From Streptomyces sp. WM6378 (GTDB taxonomy: Bacteria > Actinomycetota > Actinomycetes > Streptomycetales > Streptomycetaceae): a stretch of DNA of 40,566 bases. How positions within the stretch are numbered: position 1 is the first letter of the stretch; each line of letters opens with the position of its first letter. Below are positions 1-7,726 of this stretch, one piece after another. The stretch spans positions 1-40,566 of the forward strand of contig NZ_LGDD01000009.1 in NCBI RefSeq assembly GCF_001279695.1, in the 5' to 3' direction. The position numbers were made by a program, and so were the translations under genes. The notes under the pieces were generated by a model, which was not told the DNA's origin, made no database searches, and saw only the letters and a program-made list of their open reading frames with translations.

Positions 1-1
1 G

Positions 2-100
2 TACAACGAGTACAAGACCCAGGACTCCGAGCACCTCCTGGAGACCACCGGCAAGGAGCTCCGCAAGCTCATGAGCTGGGTCCAGAACGACGAGGCGTAA
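2..100 (+). CDS. ilvC: Ketol-acid reductoisomerase, C-terminal end (partial)
   Basis: Only the last 32 codons and the TAA are inside the window. The reading frame from base 2 ends in the residues KLMSWVQNDEA and is preceded by a YNEYK/HLLETTGKELRKL segment typical of the C-terminal helix of short (class I) IlvC proteins. IlvC isomerises and reduces acetolactate or acetohydroxybutyrate in valine, leucine and isoleucine synthesis. serA follows on the same strand, which is the usual ilvC-serA order in Streptomyces as I recall it, but a terminator-like hairpin starts 13 bases after the stop, so the two are probably separate transcripts. The call rests on a short segment plus this context. Confidence 0.8.
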   Translation, partial: YNEYKTQDSEHLLETTGKELRKLMSWVQNDEA

Positions 101-112
101 GCCGGATGTCAG

Positions 113-145
113 CGGGGTCGGGCACAGTATTCGTGTCCGGCCCCG
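113..145 (+). terminator. Hairpin terminator after ilvC
   Basis: Bases 113-125 and 133-145 pair over 13 positions (two are G-U) around a 7-base loop. There is no U-tract, which is common for Streptomyces terminators. It lies just past the ilvC stop and 210 bases before serA. Confidence 0.65.
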
Positions 146-223
146 TCGGCTACCGCACGACCCTGGACAACCAGTCCAACCCCCATCGGGTGATCCTGCC
201 TTCGTGGCGGAAAACCCTCGGGG

Positions 224-242
224 GAGCAGCACTACACTGCTC
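224..242. promoter_or_regulatory. Inverted repeat in the serA promoter region
   Basis: GAGCAG (224-229) and CTGCTC (237-242) form a perfect dyad with a 7-base spacer. A -10-like TACACT lies at 233-238 inside the dyad, about 115 bases before the serA start. That is what an operator over a promoter would look like, but no obvious -35 was found and the binding protein is unknown. Confidence 0.35.
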
Positions 243-355
243 AGCAACACAAACGCGTCAGGCCCACAGCGTCGTGCGTCTTCCACGCGGTCTAGCCCCT
301 CCACCGCCTGCGGCCGTCGGGACGGCCGTCCGCAAAGGATTCAGTGAGGACCCAC

Positions 356-1948
356 GTGAGCTCGAAACCTGTCGTACTCATCGCTGAAGAGCTGTCGCCC
401 GCCACCGTCGACGCCCTCGGGCCGGACTTCGAGATCCGGCACTGCAACGGAGCCGACCGCGCGGAACTGCTGCCCGCCATCGCTGGTGTCGACGCGATCC
501 TGATCCGCTCGGCCACCAAGGTCGACGCGGAGGCGATCGCCGCCGCCAAGAAGCTGAAGGTCGTCGCCCGCGCGGGAGTCGGCCTCGACAACGTCGACGT
601 CTCGGCCGCCACCAAGGCCGGCGTCATGGTCGTGAACGCACCGACCTCCAACATCGTCACCGCCGCAGAGCTCGCCTGCGGCCTCCTGGTCGCCACCGCG
701 CGCAACATCCCGCAGGCCAACACCGCGCTGAAGAACCGCGAGTGGAAGCGGAGCAAGTACACCGGCGTCGAGCTGAGCGAGAAGACCCTCGGCGTCGTCG
801 GCCTCGGCCGCATCGGCGTCCTGGTCGCCCAGCGCATGTCGGCCTTCGGCATGAAGATCGTCGCGTACGACCCCTATGTGCAGCCGGCCCGCGCCGCCCA
901 GATGGGCGTCAAGCTGCTCTCCCTCGACGAGCTGCTCGAAGTCTCCGACTTCATCACCGTGCACCTGCCCAAGACCCCCGAGACGCTCGGCCTGATCGGC
1001 GACGAGGCGCTGCACAAGGTGCAGCCGCACGTGCGGATCGTGAACGCGGCGCGCGGCGGCATCGTGGACGAGGCCGCGCTGTACTCCGCCCTCAAGGAGG
1101 GCCGCGTCGCGGGCGCCGGTCTGGACGTGTACGCGAAGGAGCCCTGCACGGACTCCCCGCTGTTCGAGCTCGACCAGGTCGTCTGCACCCCGCACCTGGG
1201 CGCGTCCACCGACGAGGCCCAGGAGAAGGCCGGCATCGCCGTCGCCAAGTCCGTACGCCTAGCCCTCGCGGGCGAACTGGTGCCGGACGCGGTCAACGTC
1301 CAAGGCGGCGTGATCGCCGAGGACGTCAAGCCCGGCCTGCCGCTGGCCGAGCGCCTCGGCCGCATCTTCACCGCGCTGGCGGGCGAGGTCGCGGTCCGCC
1401 TCGACGTCGAGGTGTACGGCGAGCTCACCCAGCACGACGTCAAGGTGCTCGAACTCTCCGCGCTCAAGGGCGTGTTCGAGGACGTCGTGGACGAGACGGT
1501 CTCCTACGTGAACGCGCCGCTCTTCGCGCAGGAGCGCGGCGTGGAGGTCCGCCTGACCACGTCGAGCGAGTCCCCGAACCACCGCAACGTGGTGACCGTG
1601 CGCGGCACCCTCTCGAACGGCGAGGAGGTCTCGGTCTCCGGCACCCTGGCCGGCCCCAAGCACCTCCAGAAGGTCGTCGCGATCGGCGAGTTCGACGTGG
1701 ACCTGGCGCTCGCGGACCACATGATCGTGCTGCGCTACGAGGACCGTCCGGGCATCGTCGGCACCGTCGGCCGGGTGCTCGGCGAGGCCGGGCTCAACAT
1801 CGCCGGCATGCAGGTCTCCCGCGCGGAGGAGGGTGGCGACGCGCTCGCCGTGCTGACCGTGGACGACACCATCCCGCAGAACGTGCTGACCGAGGTCGCC
1901 GAGGAGATCGGCGCCAACTCGGCCCGCTCGGTGAACCTGACCGACTGA
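356..1948 (+). CDS. serA: D-3-phosphoglycerate dehydrogenase
   Basis: Oxidises 3-phosphoglycerate to 3-phosphohydroxypyruvate, the first step of serine synthesis, in the cytoplasm. The 530-residue length fits the long actinobacterial SerA: an N-terminal substrate domain, a Rossmann domain with VGLGRIG near residue 150, the catalytic region with NAARGGIVDE (Arg), LDVYAKEP (Glu) and TPHLGAST (His), an intervening domain (about 320-440) and a C-terminal ACT domain (about 455-530, starting near MIVLRYEDRPG) that normally senses serine. I chose the GTG at 356 because GAGGA lies 5 bases upstream and the protein then begins VSSKPVVLIAEEL as in relatives. An in-frame GTG at 344 would add four residues. 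It is monocistronic as far as can be seen. Confidence 0.95.
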   Translation: MSSKPVVLIAEELSPATVDALGPDFEIRHCNGADRAELLPAIAGVDAILIRSATKVDAEAIAAAKKLKVVARAGVGLDNVDVSAATKAGVMVVNAPTSNIVTAAELACGLLVATARNIPQANTALKNREWKRSKYTGVELSEKTLGVVGLGRIGVLVAQRMSAFGMKIVAYDPYVQPARAAQMGVKLLSLDELLEVSDFITVHLPKTPETLGLIGDEALHKVQPHVRIVNAARGGIVDEAALYSALKEGRVAGAGLDVYAKEPCTDSPLFELDQVVCTPHLGASTDEAQEKAGIAVAKSVRLALAGELVPDAVNVQGGVIAEDVKPGLPLAERLGRIFTALAGEVAVRLDVEVYGELTQHDVKVLELSALKGVFEDVVDETVSYVNAPLFAQERGVEVRLTTSSESPNHRNVVTVRGTLSNGEEVSVSGTLAGPKHLQKVVAIGEFDVDLALADHMIVLRYEDRPGIVGTVGRVLGEAGLNIAGMQVSRAEEGGDALAVLTVDDTIPQNVLTEVAEEIGANSARSVNLTD

Positions 1949-1995
1949 CCCGCTCCGGTCCCGCGGCCCCGTACCCGGCCCGCAGAGTCCGACTT

Positions 1996-2020
1996 AGACG
2001 CTTGTCTTAGACGGATGTCT
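1996..2020. promoter_or_regulatory. Tandem AGAC-N4-GTCT operators before tetR gene
   Basis: Two adjacent dyads of the same form, AGACGCTTGTCT (1996-2007) and AGACGGATGTCT (2009-2020), lie 1 base apart and end 22 bases before the TetR start. TTAGAC (2007-2012) and TACGCT (2031-2036) could serve as -35 and -10 with an 18-base spacer, which would place the operators over the promoter and the transcript start at or near the ATG. This is the expected arrangement for an autoregulated TetR repressor. Binding itself is inferred. Confidence 0.65.
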
Positions 2021-2042
2021 GTATGCCGGGTACGCTGCTGTC

Positions 2043-2654
2043 ATGGGACACCGTGAGGATCTGCTCGAAGGCGCCAAGCGCTGCCTGCTGGAAAAGGGCT
2101 ACGCCCGCACCACCGCCCGCGACATCGTCGCCGAGTCCGGCACCAACCTGGCCTCCATCGGCTACCACTACGGCTCCAAGGAGGCCCTGCTCAACCTGGC
2201 CTTCCTGAAGCTGACCGAGGAGTGGGGCGACGCGGTCGCCGAGGGCCGGGACAAGGGGGCCGTGGGCGAGGGCCTGCCCCCGCTGGAGCGCTTCGAGCGG
2301 GGCTGGGCGGGCGTCATCGACTCGTACGAGCGGAGCCGCCCGGTCTGGAAGCTCCAGATGGAGATCGTCTCCCGGATCGACAGCGACCCCGAGCTCCAAA
2401 AGGCCCTCGCCGGGCCGCAGTTGGAGGGGCGCAAGGGCCTCGCGGAGGGCTTCCTCGGCATCGACGAGAACGCCGACCCCGAACGGGCGCGGCTCGCCGG
2501 CACCTTCTACCAGGCGCTGCTCGCCGGGGTGATGGTCCAGTGGATGGTCGACCCGGAAACGGCCCCCTCGGCGAAGGACCTGACCGAGGGCCTGAAGATC
2601 GTGATGGGGCTCGACGGGGACGAGGGCGCCGAGGGCGCCCAGGATGCGAGCTGA
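2043..2654 (+). CDS. TetR/AcrR family transcriptional regulator
   Basis: A 203-residue protein with an N-terminal TetR helix-turn-helix (about residues 5-50; TTARDIVAESGTNLASIGYHYGSKEALL is the recognition helix region) and a divergent all-helical ligand domain. It most likely represses itself through the tandem AGAC-N4-GTCT sites just upstream. No Shine-Dalgarno sequence precedes the ATG, and a -10-like TACGCT ends 7 bases before it, so the mRNA is probably leaderless or nearly so. The ligand and targets cannot be told from sequence; the neighbours (serA before, the convergent PucR gene after) are housekeeping genes and give no clue. Confidence 0.9.
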   Translation: MGHREDLLEGAKRCLLEKGYARTTARDIVAESGTNLASIGYHYGSKEALLNLAFLKLTEEWGDAVAEGRDKGAVGEGLPPLERFERGWAGVIDSYERSRPVWKLQMEIVSRIDSDPELQKALAGPQLEGRKGLAEGFLGIDENADPERARLAGTFYQALLAGVMVQWMVDPETAPSAKDLTEGLKIVMGLDGDEGAEGAQDAS

Positions 2655-2754
2655 GGGTCGCGCCGGGGACCCAGGGCTGGAGCTGACGGTCAACTCTCGT
2701 TCCCGGGACCGGAGTTGATGGCTCAACTCCCGTTCGCCGAGCCGGAGTCGACCG

Positions 2755-3915
2755 TCACAGCCGCGCCGCCTTCAGCGCCATGTGCAGCAGCAGCCGGTCC
2801 TCGCCCTGGTCCAGGTCTAGGCCGGTGAGGTGCTCGACGCGGGACAGCCGGTAGTAGAGCGTCTGGCGGTGGATGCCCAGGGCCGCCGCCGCGCGCCCCG
2901 CCTGGCCCGCGTGGTCGAGGAACACCTCGGCGGTGCGGGCGAGTTCACGGTGCGCCGGGGTCAACAGGGCCCGCACCGCCGGGTCCTGGTCCCGTACGGC
3001 GGGCAGCGCGGTCAGCATCCGGTACGGGCCGATGTCCGACCATTGGGCGACCGGGCCGAGCCGGGGTTCCGCGAGTGCCGCACGCACGGCGGAGGTCGCC
3101 TCCTGGTGGGCGAGGGCGAGCTCGGCGAGACCGCGCCGGGCCACCGCCACCCCGGCCGCCGCACCGTTCCCGGCATCCCCGCGCAGCCGCTCCGCCGCGG
3201 TCCGGGCCGGCGCGAGCGCATCCGCCGACCGCAACCGGACCAGGGCGGCGAGACCCGGCCCCGCGCTCGCGCCCAAGGTCGACCACGGCACCGTGCACAC
3301 CGCCGCGGCCCCGGGCACCGTACGGGCCGAAGGGGCGTCCTCGCCCGGCCACGGGGCCACGCACACCAGCGCGTGCAGGCCCTCCGCGTCCGGGCCGAGG
3401 GCCGCCTGCAGCGCGGCCGTCGCGGTGTCGCGCTGCCAGCCGCGCTCGGCGGTCAGCGCCGCCCGGAACTCGCGCGAGAGGTCCGCGCCGGCCTGCGCCT
3501 CGTCCGCCAGCAGCACCCCGATCCTGGCCGCCACTTCCATCGCCGCGGCCAGCTTGTCCGCGGCCGGTCCCGGCTCGGCGTCGAGCAGCCAGACGTATCC
3601 GAGGGCGACGCCCCGGTGGCGTACCGGAAGACAGATGCGGCTGCGGAAGACCCCCGCGTCGGGGGCGGCCGGAATGTGGACCGGGCCGGTGGCGCGGGTG
3701 ATGCCGAAGGCCTCGAACCAGGCGCGGACGGCGGGCGTCGACTTCCTGGTCAGGATCGAACGGGTGCGGACCGGGTCCATCGCGAGGTCGTCCTCGGAGT
3801 CGTGCGCACCGAAGGCGATCAGCCCGAAATCCCGGTTCTCCAGCGTCGCGGGGGCGCCGAGCAGCGCCGAGATTTCATCGACCAGATCCTGGTAGTCGCC
3901 CTTCACAAGAGCCAT
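2755..3915 (-). CDS. PucR-family regulator, probable proline utilisation activator
   Basis: A 386-residue cytoplasmic regulator. The last 55 residues carry the PucR-type C-terminal helix-turn-helix ([26 protein letters not shown] followed by a leucine-rich end). The N-terminal and middle parts look like the sensor region of this family. It is divergent from the proline dehydrogenase gene, with 203 bases between the starts. In Bacillus subtilis the PucR-family protein PutR activates proline catabolism genes in response to proline, so the same role is likely here; that is inference from context. The ATG at 3915 gives [15 protein letters not shown]. Confidence 0.88.
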   Translation of the reverse strand: MALVKGDYQDLVDEISALLGAPATLENRDFGLIAFGAHDSEDDLAMDPVRTRSILTRKSTPAVRAWFEAFGITRATGPVHIPAAPDAGVFRSRICLPVRHRGVALGYVWLLDAEPGPAADKLAAAMEVAARIGVLLADEAQAGADLSREFRAALTAERGWQRDTATAALQAALGPDAEGLHALVCVAPWPGEDAPSARTVPGAAAVCTVPWSTLGASAGPGLAALVRLRSADALAPARTAAERLRGDAGNGAAAGVAVARRGLAELALAHQEATSAVRAALAEPRLGPVAQWSDIGPYRMLTALPAVRDQDPAVRALLTPAHRELARTAEVFLDHAGQAGRAAAALGIHRQTLYYRLSRVEHLTGLDLDQGEDRLLLHMALKAARL

Positions 3916-4016
3916 TCTCGCTCATCCAGGAAGGCGCTTCAGACATGTGTATGAGATCTGGGCCACGGATGCGTGACAGCTGTCGATGGCAGAGGATCGG
4001 GGAGATCCTTAGGTTT

Positions 4017-4047
4017 CACGGTGGTTCTCCGTGCCGTTACCGGTACG
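4017..4047. promoter_or_regulatory. Candidate operators between pucR-type regulator and putB
   Basis: Two dyads lie side by side in the 203-base divergent region: CACGG (4017-4021) with CCGTG (4029-4033), and the near palindrome CGTTACCGGTACG (4035-4047, core TACCGGTA). They sit about 70-100 bases before the putB start. They are the best visible candidates for binding of the divergent PucR-type regulator. Confidence 0.4.
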
Positions 4048-4118
4048 TCCGGAAGGCGTCCATCGTCCCTTCGGTCCCGGTCACGGCCCCGTCTAGTTTC
4101 TTTCCGTGGAGGTGCCCC

Positions 4119-5045
4119 GTGCTGGGTCCCGTGATCCTCGCCGCGTCGCGCAGCGACAAGATGCGCAAGCTCGTTTCGGCCGCCCCGGTGACCAAGCCCG
4201 TGGTGAACCGGTTCATCCCCGGCGAGACCGTCGACCAGGTCGTCCCGATCGTCGAGGAGACCGTCGGCAAGGGCCTGGAGCTCACCCTCGACGTGGTGGG
4301 CGAGGACATCACCACCCCTGAGCAGGCCGGCCACGCCCGCGACGCTTACCTCGAACTCATCGAGCGCCTCAAGGAACTCGGCCACGGCACCAAGGCCGAG
4401 ATGTCGGTGAAGCTCTCCATGTTCGGCCAGGCGCTGGAGGGCGGCCACGAGCTGGCCCTCGCCAACGTCCGCCCGGTCGTCGAGGCCGCAGCCTCCATCG
4501 GCACCACGGTCACCCTGGACGCCGAGGACCACACCACCCTCGACTCGATGTTCGCCATCCACGAGGAGCTGCGGAAGGACTTCCCGGGGACCGGCTGCGT
4601 CATCCAGGCCTACCTCTTCCGCACCGAGGCCGACGCCCGCCGCCTGGCCGCGAACGGCAGCCGCGTACGCATCGTGAAGGGCGCCTACAAGGAGCCCGCC
4701 GAGGTCGCCTACCAGGACAAGGGCGAGATCGACAAGGCGTACGTCCGCATCCTGAAGATCCTCATGGAGGGCGAGGGCTACCCGATGATCGGGTCCCACG
4801 ACCCGCGCCTGATAGCCATCGGCCAGGAGCTCGCCCGGCGCGCGGGGCGCAAGCTGGACGAGTACGAGTTCCAGATGCTGTACGGGATCCGCAGCGAGGA
4901 GCACCTGCGGCTCGCCGCCGAGGGCCACCGGATGCGCGTCTACACGGCGTACGGCACCGACTGGTACGGCTACTTCATGCGGCGCCTCGCGGAGAAGCCG
5001 GCCAACCTGCTGTTCTTCGTCCGCTCGATGATCACAAAGAACTAG
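4119..5045 (+). CDS. putB: Proline dehydrogenase (monofunctional)
   Basis: FAD enzyme that oxidises proline to 1-pyrroline-5-carboxylate. It has 308 residues, the usual size of the monofunctional type, with an (alpha/beta)8 barrel. Visible family motifs are CVIQAYLFRTEADARRLA, RIVKGAYKEPAEVA, DEYEFQMLYGIR and the C-terminal MRVYTAYGTDWYGYFMRRLAE helix that contacts proline and flavin. I chose the GTG at 4119 because GGAGG at 4108-4112 is 6 bases upstream and the protein then starts LGPVILAASRSDKMR; the frame is open upstream but without family similarity. The P5C dehydrogenase gene follows after 62 bases, giving a two-gene pathway unit divergent from its likely regulator. Confidence 0.95.
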   Translation: MLGPVILAASRSDKMRKLVSAAPVTKPVVNRFIPGETVDQVVPIVEETVGKGLELTLDVVGEDITTPEQAGHARDAYLELIERLKELGHGTKAEMSVKLSMFGQALEGGHELALANVRPVVEAAASIGTTVTLDAEDHTTLDSMFAIHEELRKDFPGTGCVIQAYLFRTEADARRLAANGSRVRIVKGAYKEPAEVAYQDKGEIDKAYVRILKILMEGEGYPMIGSHDPRLIAIGQELARRAGRKLDEYEFQMLYGIRSEEHLRLAAEGHRMRVYTAYGTDWYGYFMRRLAEKPANLLFFVRSMITKN

Positions 5046-5107
5046 ATTTCGGACAGGCCCCGAGCCTCCGCTTACCCGAACACCCCTCACAAAGGAGTAT
5101 AGGAATC

Positions 5108-6739
5108 ATGGACGCTGTGACCCAGGTCCCCGCCCCGGTCAACGAGCCGGTGCACGGCTACGCCCCTGGTTCCCCGGAGCGCGCCCGTCTGGAAGCCAAG
5201 CTCAAGGAGCTGGCGGAGAACCCCGTCGACCTGCCGATGACCATCAACGGTGAGAAGCGGATGGGCGGTGGCCAGCGCTTCGACGTCGTGCAGCCGCACA
5301 ACCACCGCGCCGTCATCGGCACCTACGCCAACGCCACCGAGCAGGACGCCCAGGACGCGGTCGACGCCGCGCTCGCCGCCGCCCCGGCCTGGCGCGCGAT
5401 GTCGTTCGACGACCGCGCCGCGATCATCCTGCGCGCCGCCGAGCTGCTCGCAGGCCCCTGGCGCGAGACGCTGGCCGCCTCCACGATGCTCGGCCAGTCG
5501 AAGACCGCCCAGCAGGCCGAGATCGACACCCCGTGCGAGCTCGTCGACTTCTGGCGCTTCAACGTCCACTACGCCCGCAACCTGCTCGCCGAGCAGCCCC
5601 CGGCGAACTCGCCGGGCGTGTGGAACCGCATGGACCACCGCCCGCTCGAAGGCTTCGTCTACGCGATCACGCCGTTCAACTTCACGGCCATCGCGGGCAA
5701 CCTGCCGACCGCCCCGGCCCTGATGGGCAACGTCGTCGTGTGGAAGCCGTCCCCGACGCAGACCCACGCCGCCGTGCTGCTCATGCAGCTCCTGGAGGAG
5801 GCGGGCCTGCCCAAGGGCGTCATCAACCTCGTCACCGGTGACGGCCTGGCCGTCTCCGAGGTCGCCCTGAACCACCGCGACCTGGCGGGCATCCACTTCA
5901 CGGGTTCGACCAAGACCTTCCAGCACCTGTGGAAGACCGTCGGCACGAACATCGAGAAGTACCGCACCTACCCGCGTCTGGTCGGCGAGACGGGCGGCAA
6001 GGACTTCGTGGTCGCGCACCCGAGCGCCGACCGCGCCGTCCTGAAGACCGCGCTGACCCGCGGCTCCTTCGAGTTCCAGGGCCAGAAGTGCTCCGCGTCC
6101 TCGCGTGCGTACATCCCGGCCTCGATCTGGAACGACGGCTTCAAGGAGGAGTTCGCGGCCGAGGTCGACGGCATCTCCATGGGTGACGTCACCGACCTGT
6201 CGAACTTCATCGGCGCGGTCATCGACGAGCGTTCCTTCGCCAAGAACAAGGCCGCGATCGACCGCGCGAAGGCCGACGCCTCCTGCACGATCGTCGCGGG
6301 CGGCACGTACGACGACTCGGTGGGCTACTTCGTCCGCCCGACCGTCATCGAGTGCACCGACCCGGCGAACGAGGTCTTCACGACCGAGTACTTCGGCCCG
6401 ATCCTGGCGATCCACGTCTACGACGACGCCAAGTACGACGAGATGCTGGAGCAGATGGAGTCGGCCTCCGACTACGCCCTGACCGGCGCCGTCATCTCCA
6501 ACGACCGCGCCGCGGCCGCCCACACGATGGAGAAGCTCCGCTACGCGGCGGGCAACTTCTACATCAACGACAAGTCGACCGGCGCCGTCGTCGGCCAGCA
6601 GCCCTTCGGCGGCGGCCGCGCGTCGGGCACCAACGACAAGGCGGGCGCCCCGCAGAACCTGATGCGCTGGACGCTGACCCGCGCCATCAAGGAGACCCTG
6701 GTCCCGCCGACCGACTACACCTACCCGCACATGGGCTGA
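5108..6739 (+). CDS. pruA: L-glutamate gamma-semialdehyde (P5C) dehydrogenase
   Basis: NAD-dependent aldehyde dehydrogenase that turns the hydrolysed form of 1-pyrroline-5-carboxylate into glutamate, the second step of proline catabolism. The protein has 543 residues, as expected for the P5C dehydrogenase group. Catalytic features are the glutamate in LVGETGGKDFVV and the nucleophilic cysteine in EFQGQKCSASSRAYIP; the C-terminal QQPFGGGRASGTNDKAG is also characteristic. The start ATG has AAAGGAG 9 bases upstream. It follows putB directly and is closed by a strong hairpin terminator, so putB and this gene probably form one operon. Confidence 0.95.
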   Translation: MDAVTQVPAPVNEPVHGYAPGSPERARLEAKLKELAENPVDLPMTINGEKRMGGGQRFDVVQPHNHRAVIGTYANATEQDAQDAVDAALAAAPAWRAMSFDDRAAIILRAAELLAGPWRETLAASTMLGQSKTAQQAEIDTPCELVDFWRFNVHYARNLLAEQPPANSPGVWNRMDHRPLEGFVYAITPFNFTAIAGNLPTAPALMGNVVVWKPSPTQTHAAVLLMQLLEEAGLPKGVINLVTGDGLAVSEVALNHRDLAGIHFTGSTKTFQHLWKTVGTNIEKYRTYPRLVGETGGKDFVVAHPSADRAVLKTALTRGSFEFQGQKCSASSRAYIPASIWNDGFKEEFAAEVDGISMGDVTDLSNFIGAVIDERSFAKNKAAIDRAKADASCTIVAGGTYDDSVGYFVRPTVIECTDPANEVFTTEYFGPILAIHVYDDAKYDEMLEQMESASDYALTGAVISNDRAAAAHTMEKLRYAAGNFYINDKSTGAVVGQQPFGGGRASGTNDKAGAPQNLMRWTLTRAIKETLVPPTDYTYPHMG

Positions 6740-6754
6740 CGTCGTAGTCGCACC

Positions 6755-6803
6755 GAAACCCCGCCCCCGTCCTTGGTCCCCCAACCGAGGACGGGGGCGG
6801 TTT
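6755..6803. terminator. Bidirectional intrinsic terminator
   Basis: A GAAACC...GGTTTC outer stem encloses a long CGCCCCCGTCCT/AGGACGGGGGCG stem. It lies between the convergent P5C dehydrogenase gene (stop 6739) and the deiodinase-like gene (stop 6823), so it can end both transcripts. Confidence 0.85.
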
Positions 6804-6822
6804 CCATGTCCGGGCCCGGGGC

Positions 6823-7527
6823 TCAGACCTCGACCAGCACCTGGTCGAGCGACTTGCGGACCAGATCCGGTACTTCGCAGTCGTCGGCGGGGTAGCCGAC
6901 CGGGATGACGGCGAACGCCTTCTCGTTCGCGGGCCGCTCCAGGACCTCGGACAGGAAGCGCATCGGGCTCGGCGTGTGGACGAGGGCCGCCAGGCCGGAC
7001 TGGTGGAGGGCGGAGAGCAGCATGCCCACCGCGATGCCGACCGACTCGTCGACGTAGTAGTGCTTGTGCTTGGTGCCGTCCTCGGCCAGCCAGTAGCGCT
7101 GCTGGAAGACGACGAGCAGCACCGGGGCGTCGGTGAGGTGGGTCTTCACGGCGTCCGTGCCGATGGGCCGCAGCGCCGCCAGCCACTCCTCGCCGAGCCG
7201 CCCGTCGTAGGAGATCCGCTCCTCCTCCTCGGCCGCCTCGCGGATCCTGCGCCGTACGTCCGCGTCCTTGACCAGGACGAACGTCCACGGCTGCTGGTGG
7301 GCGCCGGACGGGGCGGTCGCGGCGCAGGCGACCGCGTCACGGACGGCCCGCTCGGGGACGGGGTCGGGCGAGAAGCGGCGTACGGTGCGGCGCTCGTCCA
7401 TGCGCTCGCGCAACTCGGCGGCCCGCGCCAGGGTCTCGGTGCTCGCCATCCGGGCCGGACGGTAGGGGACGGGCCGGTACGGCTCGCCGTGGATCGGGGT
7501 CCAGTGCTGCTCGGTAGGTGTGGGCAT
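6823..7527 (-). CDS. Nitroreductase-fold FMN protein, iodotyrosine deiodinase-like
   Basis: A 234-residue flavoprotein of the nitroreductase superfamily. Its details match the iodotyrosine deiodinase (IYD) branch rather than nitroreductases: TAPSGAHQQPWTFV (residues 71-84), EEERISYDGRLG (101-112), KHYYVDESV, and the tail PVGYPADDCEVPDLVRKSLDQVLVEV, all close to human IYD as I remember it. The three lid residues that hold the amino acid zwitterion in IYD (Glu157, Tyr161, Lys182 in human) have exact spacing equivalents at Glu103, Tyr107 and Lys128. The predicted reaction is reductive dehalogenation of halogenated tyrosine. The ATG at 7527 is preceded by a CAGACT -10-like box about 10 bases away, so translation may be leaderless. 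It is a single-gene unit. Confidence 0.82.
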   Translation of the reverse strand: MPTPTEQHWTPIHGEPYRPVPYRPARMASTETLARAAELRERMDERRTVRRFSPDPVPERAVRDAVACAATAPSGAHQQPWTFVLVKDADVRRRIREAAEEEERISYDGRLGEEWLAALRPIGTDAVKTHLTDAPVLLVVFQQRYWLAEDGTKHKHYYVDESVGIAVGMLLSALHQSGLAALVHTPSPMRFLSEVLERPANEKAFAVIPVGYPADDCEVPDLVRKSLDQVLVEV

Positions 7528-7685
7528 GGGGCGAGTCTGGCGGCGGGGTGTGGTCTGGGCCAAGTCATGGGGCGCGCAGGTGACTTGAAAGGTTCGGAGG
7601 GTGGCCTCCACCTCGGCCGCGGGGAGCCTGGGCACCATCCGCGTGGTGCGGTTTTTGGGCAGCCATTACCATGCAGCTCTCTCCG

Positions 7686-7697
7686 CGCACATGTGCG
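7686..7697. promoter_or_regulatory. 12-bp palindrome upstream of the FG-GAP protein gene
   Basis: CGCACATGTGCG is a perfect palindrome 29 bases before the start at 7727. A -10-like TACCAT is at 7667-7672, so the palindrome would lie at the beginning of the transcript. It could be an operator or a leader hairpin; I cannot tell which. Confidence 0.35.
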
Positions 7698-7726
7698 GAT
7701 GAGTTGTTCCTTGGGGGGAACCTTCC

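Noticed and set aside
3945..4118. N-terminal extension of proline dehydrogenase
   Set aside because: The frame is open, but GGAGG directly before the GTG at 4119 and family length place the start there; the upstream part is promoter and operator sequence.
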